Below, one piece after another: positions 8,932 through 16,422 of a stretch of DNA of 64,000 bases (its first letter is position 1; each line of letters opens with the position of its first letter). The position numbers were made by a program, and so were the translations under genes. The DNA comes from Planctomycetota bacterium (lineage in GTDB: Bacteria > Planctomycetota > UBA1135 > GCA-002686595): the NCBI GenBank assembly GCA_016795325.1, contig JAEUHY010000025.1:95096-159095 (forward strand), given 5' to 3'. The notes below the pieces were generated by a model that had not been told where the DNA came from, did not search any database, and saw only the letters and a list, made by a program, of their open reading frames with translations.

Positions 8932-9168
8932 GTGCAGTCCGACATCACTCGCATCACAGCGGACCCTGCGGTGTGCAGCGGTCGGCCGTGCGCGCGCGGA
9001 CTGCGCATCAGCGTGGCGCTCGTACTCAGGTACCTGACGGGCGGTTGGACTGCTTAGCAACTCGTCGAGGAGTTTTCTGAGCTCGAGCTCGAAGACGTTG
9101 CGGACTGCCTGCGCTACGCCGCCTGGCTCGCCTCGGGCAAGACCCTCCAACTTCCACCTGCGGCTTGA
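8932..9168 (+). pseudogene. DUF433 antitoxin-like gene interrupted by an in-frame amber codon
   Basis: Reading from the GTG at 8932 gives the DUF433 pattern: 'ITADPAVCSGRPCARGLRIS', then 'VALVLRYLTGGWTA', an in-frame TAG at 9055-9057, then 'QLVEEFSELELEDVADCLRY' and 'AAWLASGKTLQLPPAA' to a TGA at 9166. Without the TAG it would be a full-length member of about 77 residues. DUF433 proteins are usually antitoxins paired with PIN-like DUF5615 toxins; no such toxin follows. Either the gene is dead or the TAG is a sequencing error. It is divergent from the nucleotidyltransferase gene, 64 bp away. Confidence 0.75.
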
Positions 9169-9294
9169 AGCTTCTGGCGATCGTTAACGTGTGGGCGCGC
9201 GTGGTTGCGCGGGTGAGCTGTGCGCGCTGCAGGGCGCGAAAGGTGAAGGAATGAGCCTCGCTTGGTACTTGGTGCTTGTGGCACCAATTGCCGC

Positions 9295-10512
9295 TCAAGT
9301 CGTCGACACTTGGGCTGCGAAGACCGCACCGTTCGTGCTCCTTCGATTCCAGTAGAAAGCAACGCTCTCGAATCGGAGTGGGTCGACTCGATAAGTTGCA
9401 GTCATTACGCATGTCCCAAACGCTTTGACACGAGACCCCACGGCGGACACGAGCCGATTCAGCGCAAGGTCCTCGCCAAGCGCGATTTCACTTGCCTGAA
9501 CCCCCAGCCAAAGCTCGGCATCACGCTCCGCTACCAGCAAGAACTCACCTGGACCAAGAAGACGCACACTCAGAACTCGCGAGGGGCCCCAGTTTGACGG
9601 GCTGCCATCTGGCCAGACACCAAGCGCACTCCTCGAGTGGCTCGGGAAGTCGGGGCCGAACGCGCCGACTAAGTCATACCAAGACTCATCACCGTCTACC
9701 TGCAAGCACTGGTCGCCCTCAAACTCCAGGTCTAGCGCGACGCGCCTGCTCAAGTCGGAGGCCCACAAGCGCACTTCCTCATCCGCGCGGACCAGGAGAT
9801 CCGAAAGCCCGCCACGCTCCAATGAGGCGACGTTTGGCCACAGCTTCACGGTAGCCGCGGGCCCACCCAACGCATTAACTTCAGCCTTCAAGTCAGGGTG
9901 CAACGGATCTGCGAGAGGCGATTGCCCATGGGAGGTTGAATCCTTGGGCACCGCGCCGTCCTTCCAGAACTCCTTGTCCCTCGTGACAAAGTGAACGACA
10001 GAATGCCCTCGCCGTACCACATCGAGCACTGACAACCACAATAGAGTGTCTTTGTATCCTTCGTCAGACGCCCGCTCGTCACCTCCACGCTTGAATGGCC
10101 GCCGACAACTCAGCAGTCGTCTTACGACTTGCTCATGACCGCCTCCGGGCAGTGATTCTATGTGCGCCCCGAGAGTCGAAAGTTGAGATGCCAACTTCGC
10201 ACGATACCACCCTGGAGTGCGCACCTGCGCAAGGACCGTCTCGTCTAGCGCAGGCTTGAGTGCCCGGACGGTGTCCTTGCTAAAGGTCTGCCTCTCGAAG
10301 TGGGCAACGACCTCCTCCACAACCAGCCAAGGCACGATAATATGGACAAGGTTCTCGGCCGCGAGATTGCGCAAGACCTCGAATCCGTAGCCCTCAAAAT
10401 ACCAGTCCGACACGATCGCGTTGGCATCGAGCACTACCGCATCAAGCTCGGCCTTCGGGCGGCTTCCGATCTGGCTAAGCCGACTCTGAATATCGATGAG
10501 GCTCATGCTCAA
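9295..10512 (-). CDS. PIN-domain (DUF4935-type) protein, putative nuclease or toxin
   Basis: The protein is 405 residues. The N-terminal 200 residues look like a PIN/DUF4935 domain: 'VVLDANAIVSDWYFEGYG' (first acidic strand), 'IIVPWLVVEEVVAHFER' (second acid), 'SDEGYKDTLLWLSVLDVV' and 'HFVTRDKEFW' (remaining acids). PIN domains are metal-dependent ribonucleases. The C-terminal 200 residues match nothing I recognise. Codon use and composition are visibly less GC-rich than the neighbours, which suggests transfer. The gene sits exactly between two related nucleotidyltransferase genes, as if it came in with them. Two ATGs (10512 and 10506) are possible. Confidence 0.7.
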   Translation of the reverse strand: MSMSLIDIQSRLSQIGSRPKAELDAVVLDANAIVSDWYFEGYGFEVLRNLAAENLVHIIVPWLVVEEVVAHFERQTFSKDTVRALKPALDETVLAQVRTPGWYRAKLASQLSTLGAHIESLPGGGHEQVVRRLLSCRRPFKRGGDERASDEGYKDTLLWLSVLDVVRRGHSVVHFVTRDKEFWKDGAVPKDSTSHGQSPLADPLHPDLKAEVNALGGPAATVKLWPNVASLERGGLSDLLVRADEEVRLWASDLSRRVALDLEFEGDQCLQVDGDESWYDLVGAFGPDFPSHSRSALGVWPDGSPSNWGPSRVLSVRLLGPGEFLLVAERDAELWLGVQASEIALGEDLALNRLVSAVGSRVKAFGTCVMTATYRVDPLRFESVAFYWNRRSTNGAVFAAQVSTT

Positions 10513-10566
10513 CTAGCTTCCAGTCTGCGGAATGAACAACCCGTGCATGCTGGCACCCACTCGGCC

Positions 10567-10943
10567 GCGACACGCGAAACGTCATCGCCTGCGGACATGG
10601 AACACATAGCCTTCGTGCGCGGACGGCCACTCACGAGTGCCCACTAGGCTCTTGCGCCACTCGAGTGGCTGGTACTCACGACGATCACGTCTTTGGGCAA
10701 CGGTATGCCCTGAGACGCTACGCGGATCTCGACCGCCTTTTCGCAAGTGGAGCCGTCGACCGACATCACGGCCAGCAGATCGACATAGCTGTCGGAGCGC
10801 GATTCACCACGCCCCCGTGAACCGAAGAGGATCACTTGCTCGGGGTCGGAGTCGTCGACGATGCGGCGCTCCATCGCGCGGATCGCTCGTTCCACCTCGG
10901 ACTTCGGCCTCGGCCACCTGCACGTAGTGCGCTTGGAGATCAC
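10567..10943 (-). pseudogene. Decayed second copy of the nucleotidyltransferase gene
   Basis: The segment is homologous to 8499-8867, at the DNA level including the sequence around the original stop codon. The encoded motif is 'ILFGSRGRGESRSDSYVDLL': the first Asp of the catalytic DxD has become Tyr. Near the C-terminus the frame shifts and ends at 10644 after 'VSTSHSSGARA', whereas the intact copy continues for some 25 residues. The product would be catalytically dead and truncated. Its GTG start (10943-10941) overlaps the TGA stop of pccB, and homology to copy 1 ends at that codon, so the duplication boundary coincides with the end of pccB. Confidence 0.75.
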
Positions 10944-12529
10944 AGCGGAATATTCCCATGCTTCCGCAGCGGCCGCTCCTCGTGCTTCGTCTTCAAGAGC
11001 TCGAGCGCGCGAATCAGATAGGGCCGCGTCGTGTGCGGCTCGATCACGTCGTCGAGGAAGCCGCGCGCGGCGGCCTTGTAGGGATTGTTGAAGGTGGCCT
11101 CGTACTCGGCGGTCTTCTGCTTCTCGAAGGCGATGGGGTCGGAGGCTTTGTCGATCTCGCGGCGGTAGAGGATCTTGGAGGCGCCGGCCGCGCCCATGAC
11201 GGCGACGGTGGCGGAGGGCCAGGCGACGTTGACGTCGCCGCGGATGTGCTTGGAGCTCATGACGTCGTAGGCGCCGCCGTAGGCCTTGCGCGTGACGACG
11301 GTGAGCTTCGGGACAGTGGCTTCGCAGTAGGCGTAGAGGAGCTTGGCGCCGTGGCGAATGATGCCGCCGAACTCTTGGACGGTGCCGGGCAGGAAGCCAG
11401 GCACGTCCTCGAAGGTCACGAGCGGGATGTTGAAGGCGTCGCAGAAGCGCACGAAGCGCGCGCCCTTCACGGAGGCGTCGATGTCGAGGCAGCCGGCGAG
11501 CACGTTGGGCTGGTTGGCGATCACGCCCACGACGCGGCCGCCCAGGCGCGCGAAGCCGACCAGGATGTTCATCGCGTAGTCGGCGTGGACCTCGGTGAAC
11601 GAGCCCTTGTCGACCACGCGCTCGATCACGCCCTTCATGTCGTAGGGCTTGGAGGGATCCTCGGGCACGAGGCTGTCGAGCTCGACGTCCTGGCGATCGT
11701 GCGGGTCCTCGGTCGGGATGAAGGGCGCGTCCTCGGCGTTGTTGAGCGGCAGGTACGAGAACACCTTGCGCAAAAGCGCGAGGCAGTTCTTGCCGTCGGT
11801 GGAGCGGAAGTGCGCGCAGCCCGACTTGCCCGCGTGAACCTCCGAGCCGCCGAGCTCTTCGCTCGTCACCACCTCGTGCGTCACGCTCTTCACCACGTCC
11901 GGGCCGGTGATGTGCATGTACGAGGTCTGGTCGACCATGAAGATGAAGTCGGTGATCGCCGGGCTGTAGACCGCGCCGCCGGCGCAGGGGCCCATGATCG
12001 CGGAGAGCTGCGGGATCACGCCGCTCGCGCGCGTGTTGCGCCAGAAGATCTCCGCGTAACCGCCGAGCGAGGCCACGCCTTCTTGGATACGCGCGCCGCC
12101 CGAGTCGTTGAGGCCGATGACCGGGACGCCGACCTTGAGCGCCTGGTCCATCACCTTGCAGATCTTCTCGGCGTGCGTCTCGGACAGCGAGCCGCCGAAC
12201 ACGGTGAAGTCCTGGCTGAAGACGTAGACCGGGCGGCCGTCGATCAGGCCGTGGCCGGTGACGACGCCGTCGCCGAGCACGAGCTGGTCCTGCATGCCGA
12301 AGTCGGTGCAGCGGTGCGTCACGAAGCGGTCGAGCTCGACGAACGAGCCCTCGTCGAGCAGCAGGTCGATGCGCTCGCGGGCCGTGAGCTTGCCCTTCTT
12401 GTGCTGCGCGGCGATGCGCTCGGGGCCGCCGCCGACCAGCGTCTGCTCGCGCATGCGGCGCAGGCGCTCGAGCGGGGTTTCGGTCTTGGCGGGGGTGGCG
12501 GAGGGAGTCGAGGAGGTGGGCGGCGTCAT
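10940..12529 (-). CDS. pccB: Acyl-CoA (propionyl/methylmalonyl-type) carboxylase, carboxyltransferase beta subunit
   Basis: This 529-residue protein aligns with propionyl-CoA carboxylase beta over its whole length: '[20 protein letters not shown]', '[20 protein letters not shown]', the acyl-CoA oxyanion-hole region '[12 protein letters not shown]', '[12 protein letters not shown]', the biotin-site region '[20 protein letters not shown]', and the hallmark C-terminus 'RKHGNIPL'. With a biotin-carrying alpha subunit (not in this window) it carboxylates propionyl-CoA or a related acyl-CoA in the cytoplasm. The ATG at 12529 is followed by a Ser/Thr/Pro-rich leader typical of the family. The stop codon is shared with the start of the duplicated nucleotidyltransferase remnant. 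Confidence 0.92.
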   Translation of the reverse strand: MTPPTSSTPSATPAKTETPLERLRRMREQTLVGGGPERIAAQHKKGKLTARERIDLLLDEGSFVELDRFVTHRCTDFGMQDQLVLGDGVVTGHGLIDGRPVYVFSQDFTVFGGSLSETHAEKICKVMDQALKVGVPVIGLNDSGGARIQEGVASLGGYAEIFWRNTRASGVIPQLSAIMGPCAGGAVYSPAITDFIFMVDQTSYMHITGPDVVKSVTHEVVTSEELGGSEVHAGKSGCAHFRSTDGKNCLALLRKVFSYLPLNNAEDAPFIPTEDPHDRQDVELDSLVPEDPSKPYDMKGVIERVVDKGSFTEVHADYAMNILVGFARLGGRVVGVIANQPNVLAGCLDIDASVKGARFVRFCDAFNIPLVTFEDVPGFLPGTVQEFGGIIRHGAKLLYAYCEATVPKLTVVTRKAYGGAYDVMSSKHIRGDVNVAWPSATVAVMGAAGASKILYRREIDKASDPIAFEKQKTAEYEATFNNPYKAAARGFLDDVIEPHTTRPYLIRALELLKTKHEERPLRKHGNIPL

Positions 12530-12594
12530 GGGGACGGGCAGGATAGCGCGTGACGGCGCCGACTCGCTGCTGCGGGGGCCCCGGAGCGATCCGT

Positions 12595-12645
12595 GCCGCC
12601 CTCGCTCGCCTCACGCCGCCCTCGCTCGCCTCACGCCGCCCTCGC
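12595..12645. repeat. Short tandem repeat, 20-bp unit, about 2.5 copies
   Basis: Two identical 20-bp units (12595-12614 and 12615-12634, beginning 'gccgccctcg') are followed by 11 bases of a third. It lies in the intergenic region between divergent pccB and the following gene, so it may affect promoter spacing. No other function is evident. Confidence 0.75.
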
Positions 12646-12691
12646 GCCGCGTCGTGGTGCGTCTGCCTTCGGCGCCGTACAACGTCTCGTC

Positions 12692-13360
12692 GTGAAGGCA
12701 GGTCGCGTCGTGATCGTCTGCGCAGGTGCGGCGGTACTGACCGTCGTCGCCCTCGGGATCGCGATCTTCCTGACGCCCGGTCCGGTGCTGCGGGAGACGT
12801 TTCTCAAGGTCTTCGGCGACACCGAGTTCGCCGCGCGCTTCGACGAAGCCGTTTTTCGTTCCATCCCGCTCGGCGCAACGCGGGAAGCGGTGATCGCCGA
12901 GCTCGGTCCGCCGTTCGGCGAACGCGATGCCACGCCCGTTCACTCCATTGTGTACGCCGACGGTCCGGTGGATGCGTTCGCAGCGACGGGAGCGATCCAC
13001 GAACTCCGCGCGTACACCCGCTTCGAATTCGACCGCGAGGGCCGACTCGACTCGATGCGCGGCCAGTTGGTGTTGGAGAGGGGGCTGACCTCGGGGAAGA
13101 TCCTGCGCGACTCGAGCGGCGCGGGCAAAAACCACCTCGGCGTGACGGCGCAACAGCTCGAGCAGTGGAAAGCGCAGCGCGCGACCCGCAGCGACATCGA
13201 AGCGCGCTTCGGGCCGCCGACGGCTGTGCACCGCCACGACGCCGTGCGCTGGATGGAGTACTCGCGCTCGCCGTCGAGTTCGAGCTACCTGCGCCGCTGG
13301 ATCGGCCTCGATGGCGAGGGGCGCGTGTGCTTCCAACTTGCCGAGGCCCACGCGGACTGA
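12692..13360 (+). CDS. Membrane-anchored BamE/SmpA-like hypothetical protein (paralog A)
   Basis: The protein is 222 residues, with one N-terminal hydrophobic helix (about residues 5-25, 'VVALGIAIFLTPGP') and an exported domain. 'SIPLGATREAVIAELGPPFG' resembles the repeated 'G.t..eV...lG.P' unit of BamE/SmpA-like folds, and a second such unit is 'RSDIEARFGPPTAVH'. The exact role is unknown. The GTG at 12692 was chosen because it aligns with the ATG of the tandem paralog at 13503, is preceded by the same 'gcgccgtacaacg', and gives identical length. The stop is 3 bp from the first palindromic element. Confidence 0.7.
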   Translation: MKAGRVVIVCAGAAVLTVVALGIAIFLTPGPVLRETFLKVFGDTEFAARFDEAVFRSIPLGATREAVIAELGPPFGERDATPVHSIVYADGPVDAFAATGAIHELRAYTRFEFDREGRLDSMRGQLVLERGLTSGKILRDSSGAGKNHLGVTAQQLEQWKAQRATRSDIEARFGPPTAVHRHDAVRWMEYSRSPSSSSYLRRWIGLDGEGRVCFQLAEAHAD

Positions 13361-13363
13361 CGC

Positions 13364-13460
13364 GTTGATCGTACGGTGCCAGAGCAATTCGTCTCACGCC
13401 TCCGGCGCGCCTTGCGCGCCGGAGGCGTGAGACGAATTGCTCTGGCACCGTACGATCAAC
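13364..13460. repeat. Palindromic element, copy 1 (97 bp)
   Basis: Positions 13364-13410 are the exact reverse complement of 13414-13460: a perfect 47-bp inverted repeat with a 3-nt centre. The outer arm reads 'gttgatcgtacggtgccaga' and continues 'gcaattcgtctcacg'. It sits between tandem paralogs A and B, 3 bp after the stop of A. It carries 'cgtctc/gagacg' where copy 2 has 'tgtctc/gagaca', a compensated change. There is no transposase and no T-tract. Confidence 0.97.
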
Positions 13461-13502
13461 AGGCGTAACGCGGAGCGCAGAGGCGCCGTACAACGCACCA
13501 CC

Positions 13503-14171
13503 ATGTCAACCGGACGCGTCGTCACGGGCTGCTCGATTGCGGCGTCGCTCGCATTCGCGGCGTTCCTGGCCGTACTGGTGCTCACGCCCACGCCGGACCT
13601 GCAGCGTCTTTACCTCAGCGCCTTCGGCGACACCGAGTACGCGCTGGGCTACAGCGAGCGCGTGTTCGATGAGCTCCCGCTGGGCGCCACGTATGCCGAG
13701 GTGACCGCGGCGCTCGGCCCGCCGCTGAGCGAAGAGCCGACGGAAGCGCGGGTCGCGTTGCTGTACGCCTCGGGCCCGTCGGACTCGTTCGTGCGAACCG
13801 GCCAAGTGGCGGAGTTGGTGTCCTACACCCGCTTCGAGTTTGGCGACGGAGAGCGGCTCTCTGCAGTTTCCGGACAATTAGCCACCGTGACGGGCCTCGC
13901 TTCCGCGGAGATCGAACTCGACGTCAGTGGCAACGGCCGGAACCATCTCAAGGTGGATGGCAGCGAGCGGGAGCGCCTGATCGCCGCGCAGTCGCGCCCG
14001 GCGGACATTGAGGCTCGTTACGGCCCGCCGACGGCGACGTACCGCAACGACGCGGTGCGCTGGCTGAAGTACTCGCGCTCGCCATCGGGCTCGGACTACG
14101 AGCAGCGCTGGATCGGGCTCGACCGCGACGGGCGTGTGTGCTTCAAGCGCGCCGAGGCGTACTTCGACTGA
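13503..14171 (+). CDS. Membrane-anchored BamE/SmpA-like hypothetical protein (paralog B)
   Basis: The protein is 222 residues, the same length as paralog A, with the same architecture: an N-terminal hydrophobic helix ('SLAFAAFLAVLVLTPTP'), then 'LPLGATYAEVTAALGPP', 'SYTRFEFGDGERL', 'ARYGPPTATYRNDAVRW' and 'RWIGLDRDGRVCFK'. A and B agree best in the C-terminal third. It is probably periplasmic and membrane-anchored, with unknown function. Upstream lie 42 bp and then palindromic copy 1, so its 5' leader or promoter is constrained by that element; copy 2 starts 6 bp after the stop. Confidence 0.7.
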   Translation: MSTGRVVTGCSIAASLAFAAFLAVLVLTPTPDLQRLYLSAFGDTEYALGYSERVFDELPLGATYAEVTAALGPPLSEEPTEARVALLYASGPSDSFVRTGQVAELVSYTRFEFGDGERLSAVSGQLATVTGLASAEIELDVSGNGRNHLKVDGSERERLIAAQSRPADIEARYGPPTATYRNDAVRWLKYSRSPSGSDYEQRWIGLDRDGRVCFKRAEAYFD

Positions 14172-14177
14172 CGCGCT

Positions 14178-14272
14178 GGTTGTACGGTGCCAGAGCAATT
14201 TGTCTCACGCCTCCGGCGCGCGTTGCGCGCCGGAGGCGTGAGACAAATTGCTCTGGCACCGTACGATCAACC
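14178..14272. repeat. Palindromic element, copy 2 (95 bp)
   Basis: The uninterrupted core is 14182-14221 pairing perfectly with 14225-14264 (40 bp, 3-nt centre). The outer ends differ by three bases between arms ('ggttgtacgg' against 'ggttgatcgtacgg'), so the ends show a small indel. It fills the space between convergent genes: 6 bp after the stop of paralog B and 6 bp from the stop of the minus-strand gene that follows. In this position it could stop transcription from both sides. Confidence 0.97.
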
Positions 14273-14278
14273 ACTCGG

Positions 14279-16294
14279 TCAGCGACAGCCGAGCGCGGTG
14301 AGCTGGAACTCCAGGCGCTGCACGGCGCCGGAGGCAAGCTCCACGACTTGCGGCGGCGCGGCGTGGTGGGAGTTCAAGGCAGGCAGACGCACGGTGTAGC
14401 GGCCAGCGCGCGGCACGTGGAACTCGGCTTGGCGCGCGAACGGCACAGCGGCTTCAACGCTTGGCGCGACCTTCACGAGCACGCCGTTCTCGTCGAGGAT
14501 CTCGATCGCCTGCCACCACGCGTGGCGCGCGAAGACGCCCGCGGACGCATCGCGCAACGCAACGGTCAAGCTCGCGCCGGGGTCGAGGTCGACACGCGTG
14601 ACTTCCGAGCGCGCCGCCACGCGGGCCGTCACTTCGAGCGGCGCTGTCCTGCCCGCAACGAACAGGATGAAGTCGAACTCGTCGGCGTGACTGTCCACGC
14701 GCCATGCGCTGACCCCGGGCAGGCGGGTGGCTAGCGAGGGCGGGGCGCCCAAGCCAGTTGCGGACCAGTGCACGGAGTTGATCTCGACAGGCTTGCCCGT
14801 CAGCGAGTCGTGGAAGGCGAACGAAGACGGAACGACCGCAGGTACGCGGATGACTTTCGGCGCCGCGCCGTCGGTGTTGACGAACAGCTGCGTGCTCCAT
14901 TGCGTCTTCGCGAGCACCAAGCGGTAGGCACCGGGCGCTACAGCATCGAATCCAACCACCACGCATGGGCCGTTCGCCGCGTTCGGCCTCGCCTCGACGA
15001 ACGCCGCGCCAATGCGGGAGCGGGGATCCGCCGACGGCGGATCCGACACGAGGTGCGCGAACTCCCCGAGCGCCGCGAGATCCTCGGACAGCAGCTCGAT
15101 CTCGAACGACACGGCGGACGCGAGGGTGCTCGGCTCGCGAGGCGTCTCGCTGCGCCGGCCGTCCAGCACGACGTCGGTCACCGCGCCGGGCAGTGTTTCG
15201 AACGAAGCGCCCCCGCCGTCGTCGAGCGTCGCCCCGTCGGATCCCAGCCGAGCTTTCCAGCGACCGGGCGGCAGCTCGAACGTCACCCAGGCGGGAAGTT
15301 GTTTGGTGTGCACGGTGCGCGCCAGCGCTCTCCCCGGCGACCTCGCCCGGGCCGGGTCGGACGGCTCGCCATCGAAGTACTCGATCACCACGAGCGCGTC
15401 GCCGGGCGGCAGAGGCCCATCGAGGCGCACGCGCGCCTGACATGCAGCCTGCAAGGCAACGCAGCGATCGACGTCCTCGCGGTGGTCCACGACAACGTGC
15501 GACCAGGCGTAGCCGGCGCGCCGCACCCAGAGCACTTCAACCCCGTTCACGGGCGTGAGCGTGAGCGGCGAGGTGAGTCCTTCGCCGAGCTGGACCGCCT
15601 TCGCGTCGGGAGGGACGCTCACGTCAGAGATGGCGCTGTTCGCGCGCAGCAGCTCGAGCCCGTCGAGCTGCTCACCGGTCTGCGCGTCGACGACGTGCAG
15701 CTTGAGCGCGCGCGGCGGGTGCAGCAGCAGAGGTACTGGTTCGTTGCCGTCGGTTGTACGGTGCCAGAGCAATTTGTCCCGCGCTTGCGGTGCGCCGGGC
15801 GCACCGGAAGCGCGGGACAAATTGCTCTGGCACCGTACAACCGCTGGTTCGACGGAGTAGCGCCGGCCATCGATCAACGCGGAGCGCCAGTGCAGCGTCA
15901 CTCCGTCGGGCGCCACGATGCGCCAAGAGCTGTCCACGACCTGAGTCGTGTGGGTTTCTCCCGCGACTTCGGGCTGCGACTCGAGCCCGAACGAGTACGT
16001 CAGCGAGCCTTGGAGGTACTCGCCCACCGGTCCGTTCGGCGACGCGATGCGCACGCTTCCGAAAACTTCGAGCTCACTCGCTGCTGCAATGCGCGCGGAG
16101 CGCTCGACGACGGGCTCGAGCGGCGTTTCGGCGACAAGAGGCTGAGGCGGCGCCGCGCGCTCAGCAGGCTGCGAAGACTTCGCCGACTGCTCGTGCGAAG
16201 GGGTGTTCGCCAAGCGCAACAGAAGCACGACGACGAGCGCTGCGACCACCGCAGCGAGCGCGAGAGTTCGTGTGCGAGAGACCGGAGTGCTCAT
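14279..16294 (-). CDS. Large membrane-anchored protein carrying an in-frame palindromic element
   Basis: The protein is 671 residues. An N-terminal membrane helix ('LALAAVVAALVVVLLL') is followed by a long exported region of beta-rich segments ('LKLHVVDAQTGEQLDG', 'VRLDGPLPPGDALV', 'GRWKARLGSDGATLDD', 'LAFHDSLTGKP'-like units), as in carboxypeptidase-regulatory-like or FlgD-like surface repeats. No enzyme motif is recognised. Residues about 151-181 ('VVRCQSNLSRASGAPGAP', ending 'KLLWHRTT') are encoded by palindromic copy 3 and interrupt the line 'RRYSVEPA ... DGNEPVPLLL' without changing the frame. The ATG at 16294 abuts palindromic copy 4, so the leader RNA begins with its hairpin. An upstream open extension of 17 codons comes from that element. 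Confidence 0.65.
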   Translation of the reverse strand: MSTPVSRTRTLALAAVVAALVVVLLLRLANTPSHEQSAKSSQPAERAAPPQPLVAETPLEPVVERSARIAAASELEVFGSVRIASPNGPVGEYLQGSLTYSFGLESQPEVAGETHTTQVVDSSWRIVAPDGVTLHWRSALIDGRRYSVEPAVVRCQSNLSRASGAPGAPQARDKLLWHRTTDGNEPVPLLLHPPRALKLHVVDAQTGEQLDGLELLRANSAISDVSVPPDAKAVQLGEGLTSPLTLTPVNGVEVLWVRRAGYAWSHVVVDHREDVDRCVALQAACQARVRLDGPLPPGDALVVIEYFDGEPSDPARARSPGRALARTVHTKQLPAWVTFELPPGRWKARLGSDGATLDDGGGASFETLPGAVTDVVLDGRRSETPREPSTLASAVSFEIELLSEDLAALGEFAHLVSDPPSADPRSRIGAAFVEARPNAANGPCVVVGFDAVAPGAYRLVLAKTQWSTQLFVNTDGAAPKVIRVPAVVPSSFAFHDSLTGKPVEINSVHWSATGLGAPPSLATRLPGVSAWRVDSHADEFDFILFVAGRTAPLEVTARVAARSEVTRVDLDPGASLTVALRDASAGVFARHAWWQAIEILDENGVLVKVAPSVEAAVPFARQAEFHVPRAGRYTVRLPALNSHHAAPPQVVELASGAVQRLEFQLTALGCR
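15751..15843. repeat. Palindromic element, copy 3 (93 bp), inside a coding sequence
   Basis: The arms 15751-15796 and 15798-15843 are complementary except at one pair (15787/15807); the centre is a single base. The length is exactly 31 codons. I read all six frames and found no stop codon, so it can be inserted in any frame or orientation without ending translation. The arm has 'tgtccc/gggaca', against 'tgtctc/gagaca' in copies 1 and 2. It lies within the minus-strand gene at 14279-16294. Confidence 0.97.
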
Positions 16295-16395
16295 GCGCTG
16301 GTTGTACGGTGCCAGAGCAATTTGTCCCACGCCTCCGGCGCGCAATGCGCACCGGAGGCGTGGGACAAATTGCTCTGGCGCCGTACAACCAGCGC
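16295..16395. repeat. Palindromic element, copy 4 (101 bp)
   Basis: The arms extend from 'gcgctggttgtacggtgcca' to its reverse complement with two mismatches (16339/16351, and the wobble pair 16310/16380) and a one-base centre at 16345. The outer six bases 'gcgctgg/ccagcgc' also occur at the left end of copy 2. It separates the ATG of the large protein gene (1 bp away) from the end of flgE (27 bp away). It carries no stop codon in the frames checked. Confidence 0.97.
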
Positions 16396-16422
16396 GTCAG
16401 ACGCGCCGTGTCGGAATCAGCG

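Noticed and set aside
10644..12614. A 656-codon minus-strand frame across pccB that ends in the nucleotidyltransferase remnant
   Set aside because: Only the last roughly 100 codons are meaningful. The rest is an alternative frame of pccB, so this is not a fusion protein.
13364..16395. The four palindromes as ordinary Rho-independent terminators
   Set aside because: Stems of 40-50 bp with almost no loop, no U-tract, one copy inside a gene and one directly before a start codon. Termination may be a side effect but does not explain them.
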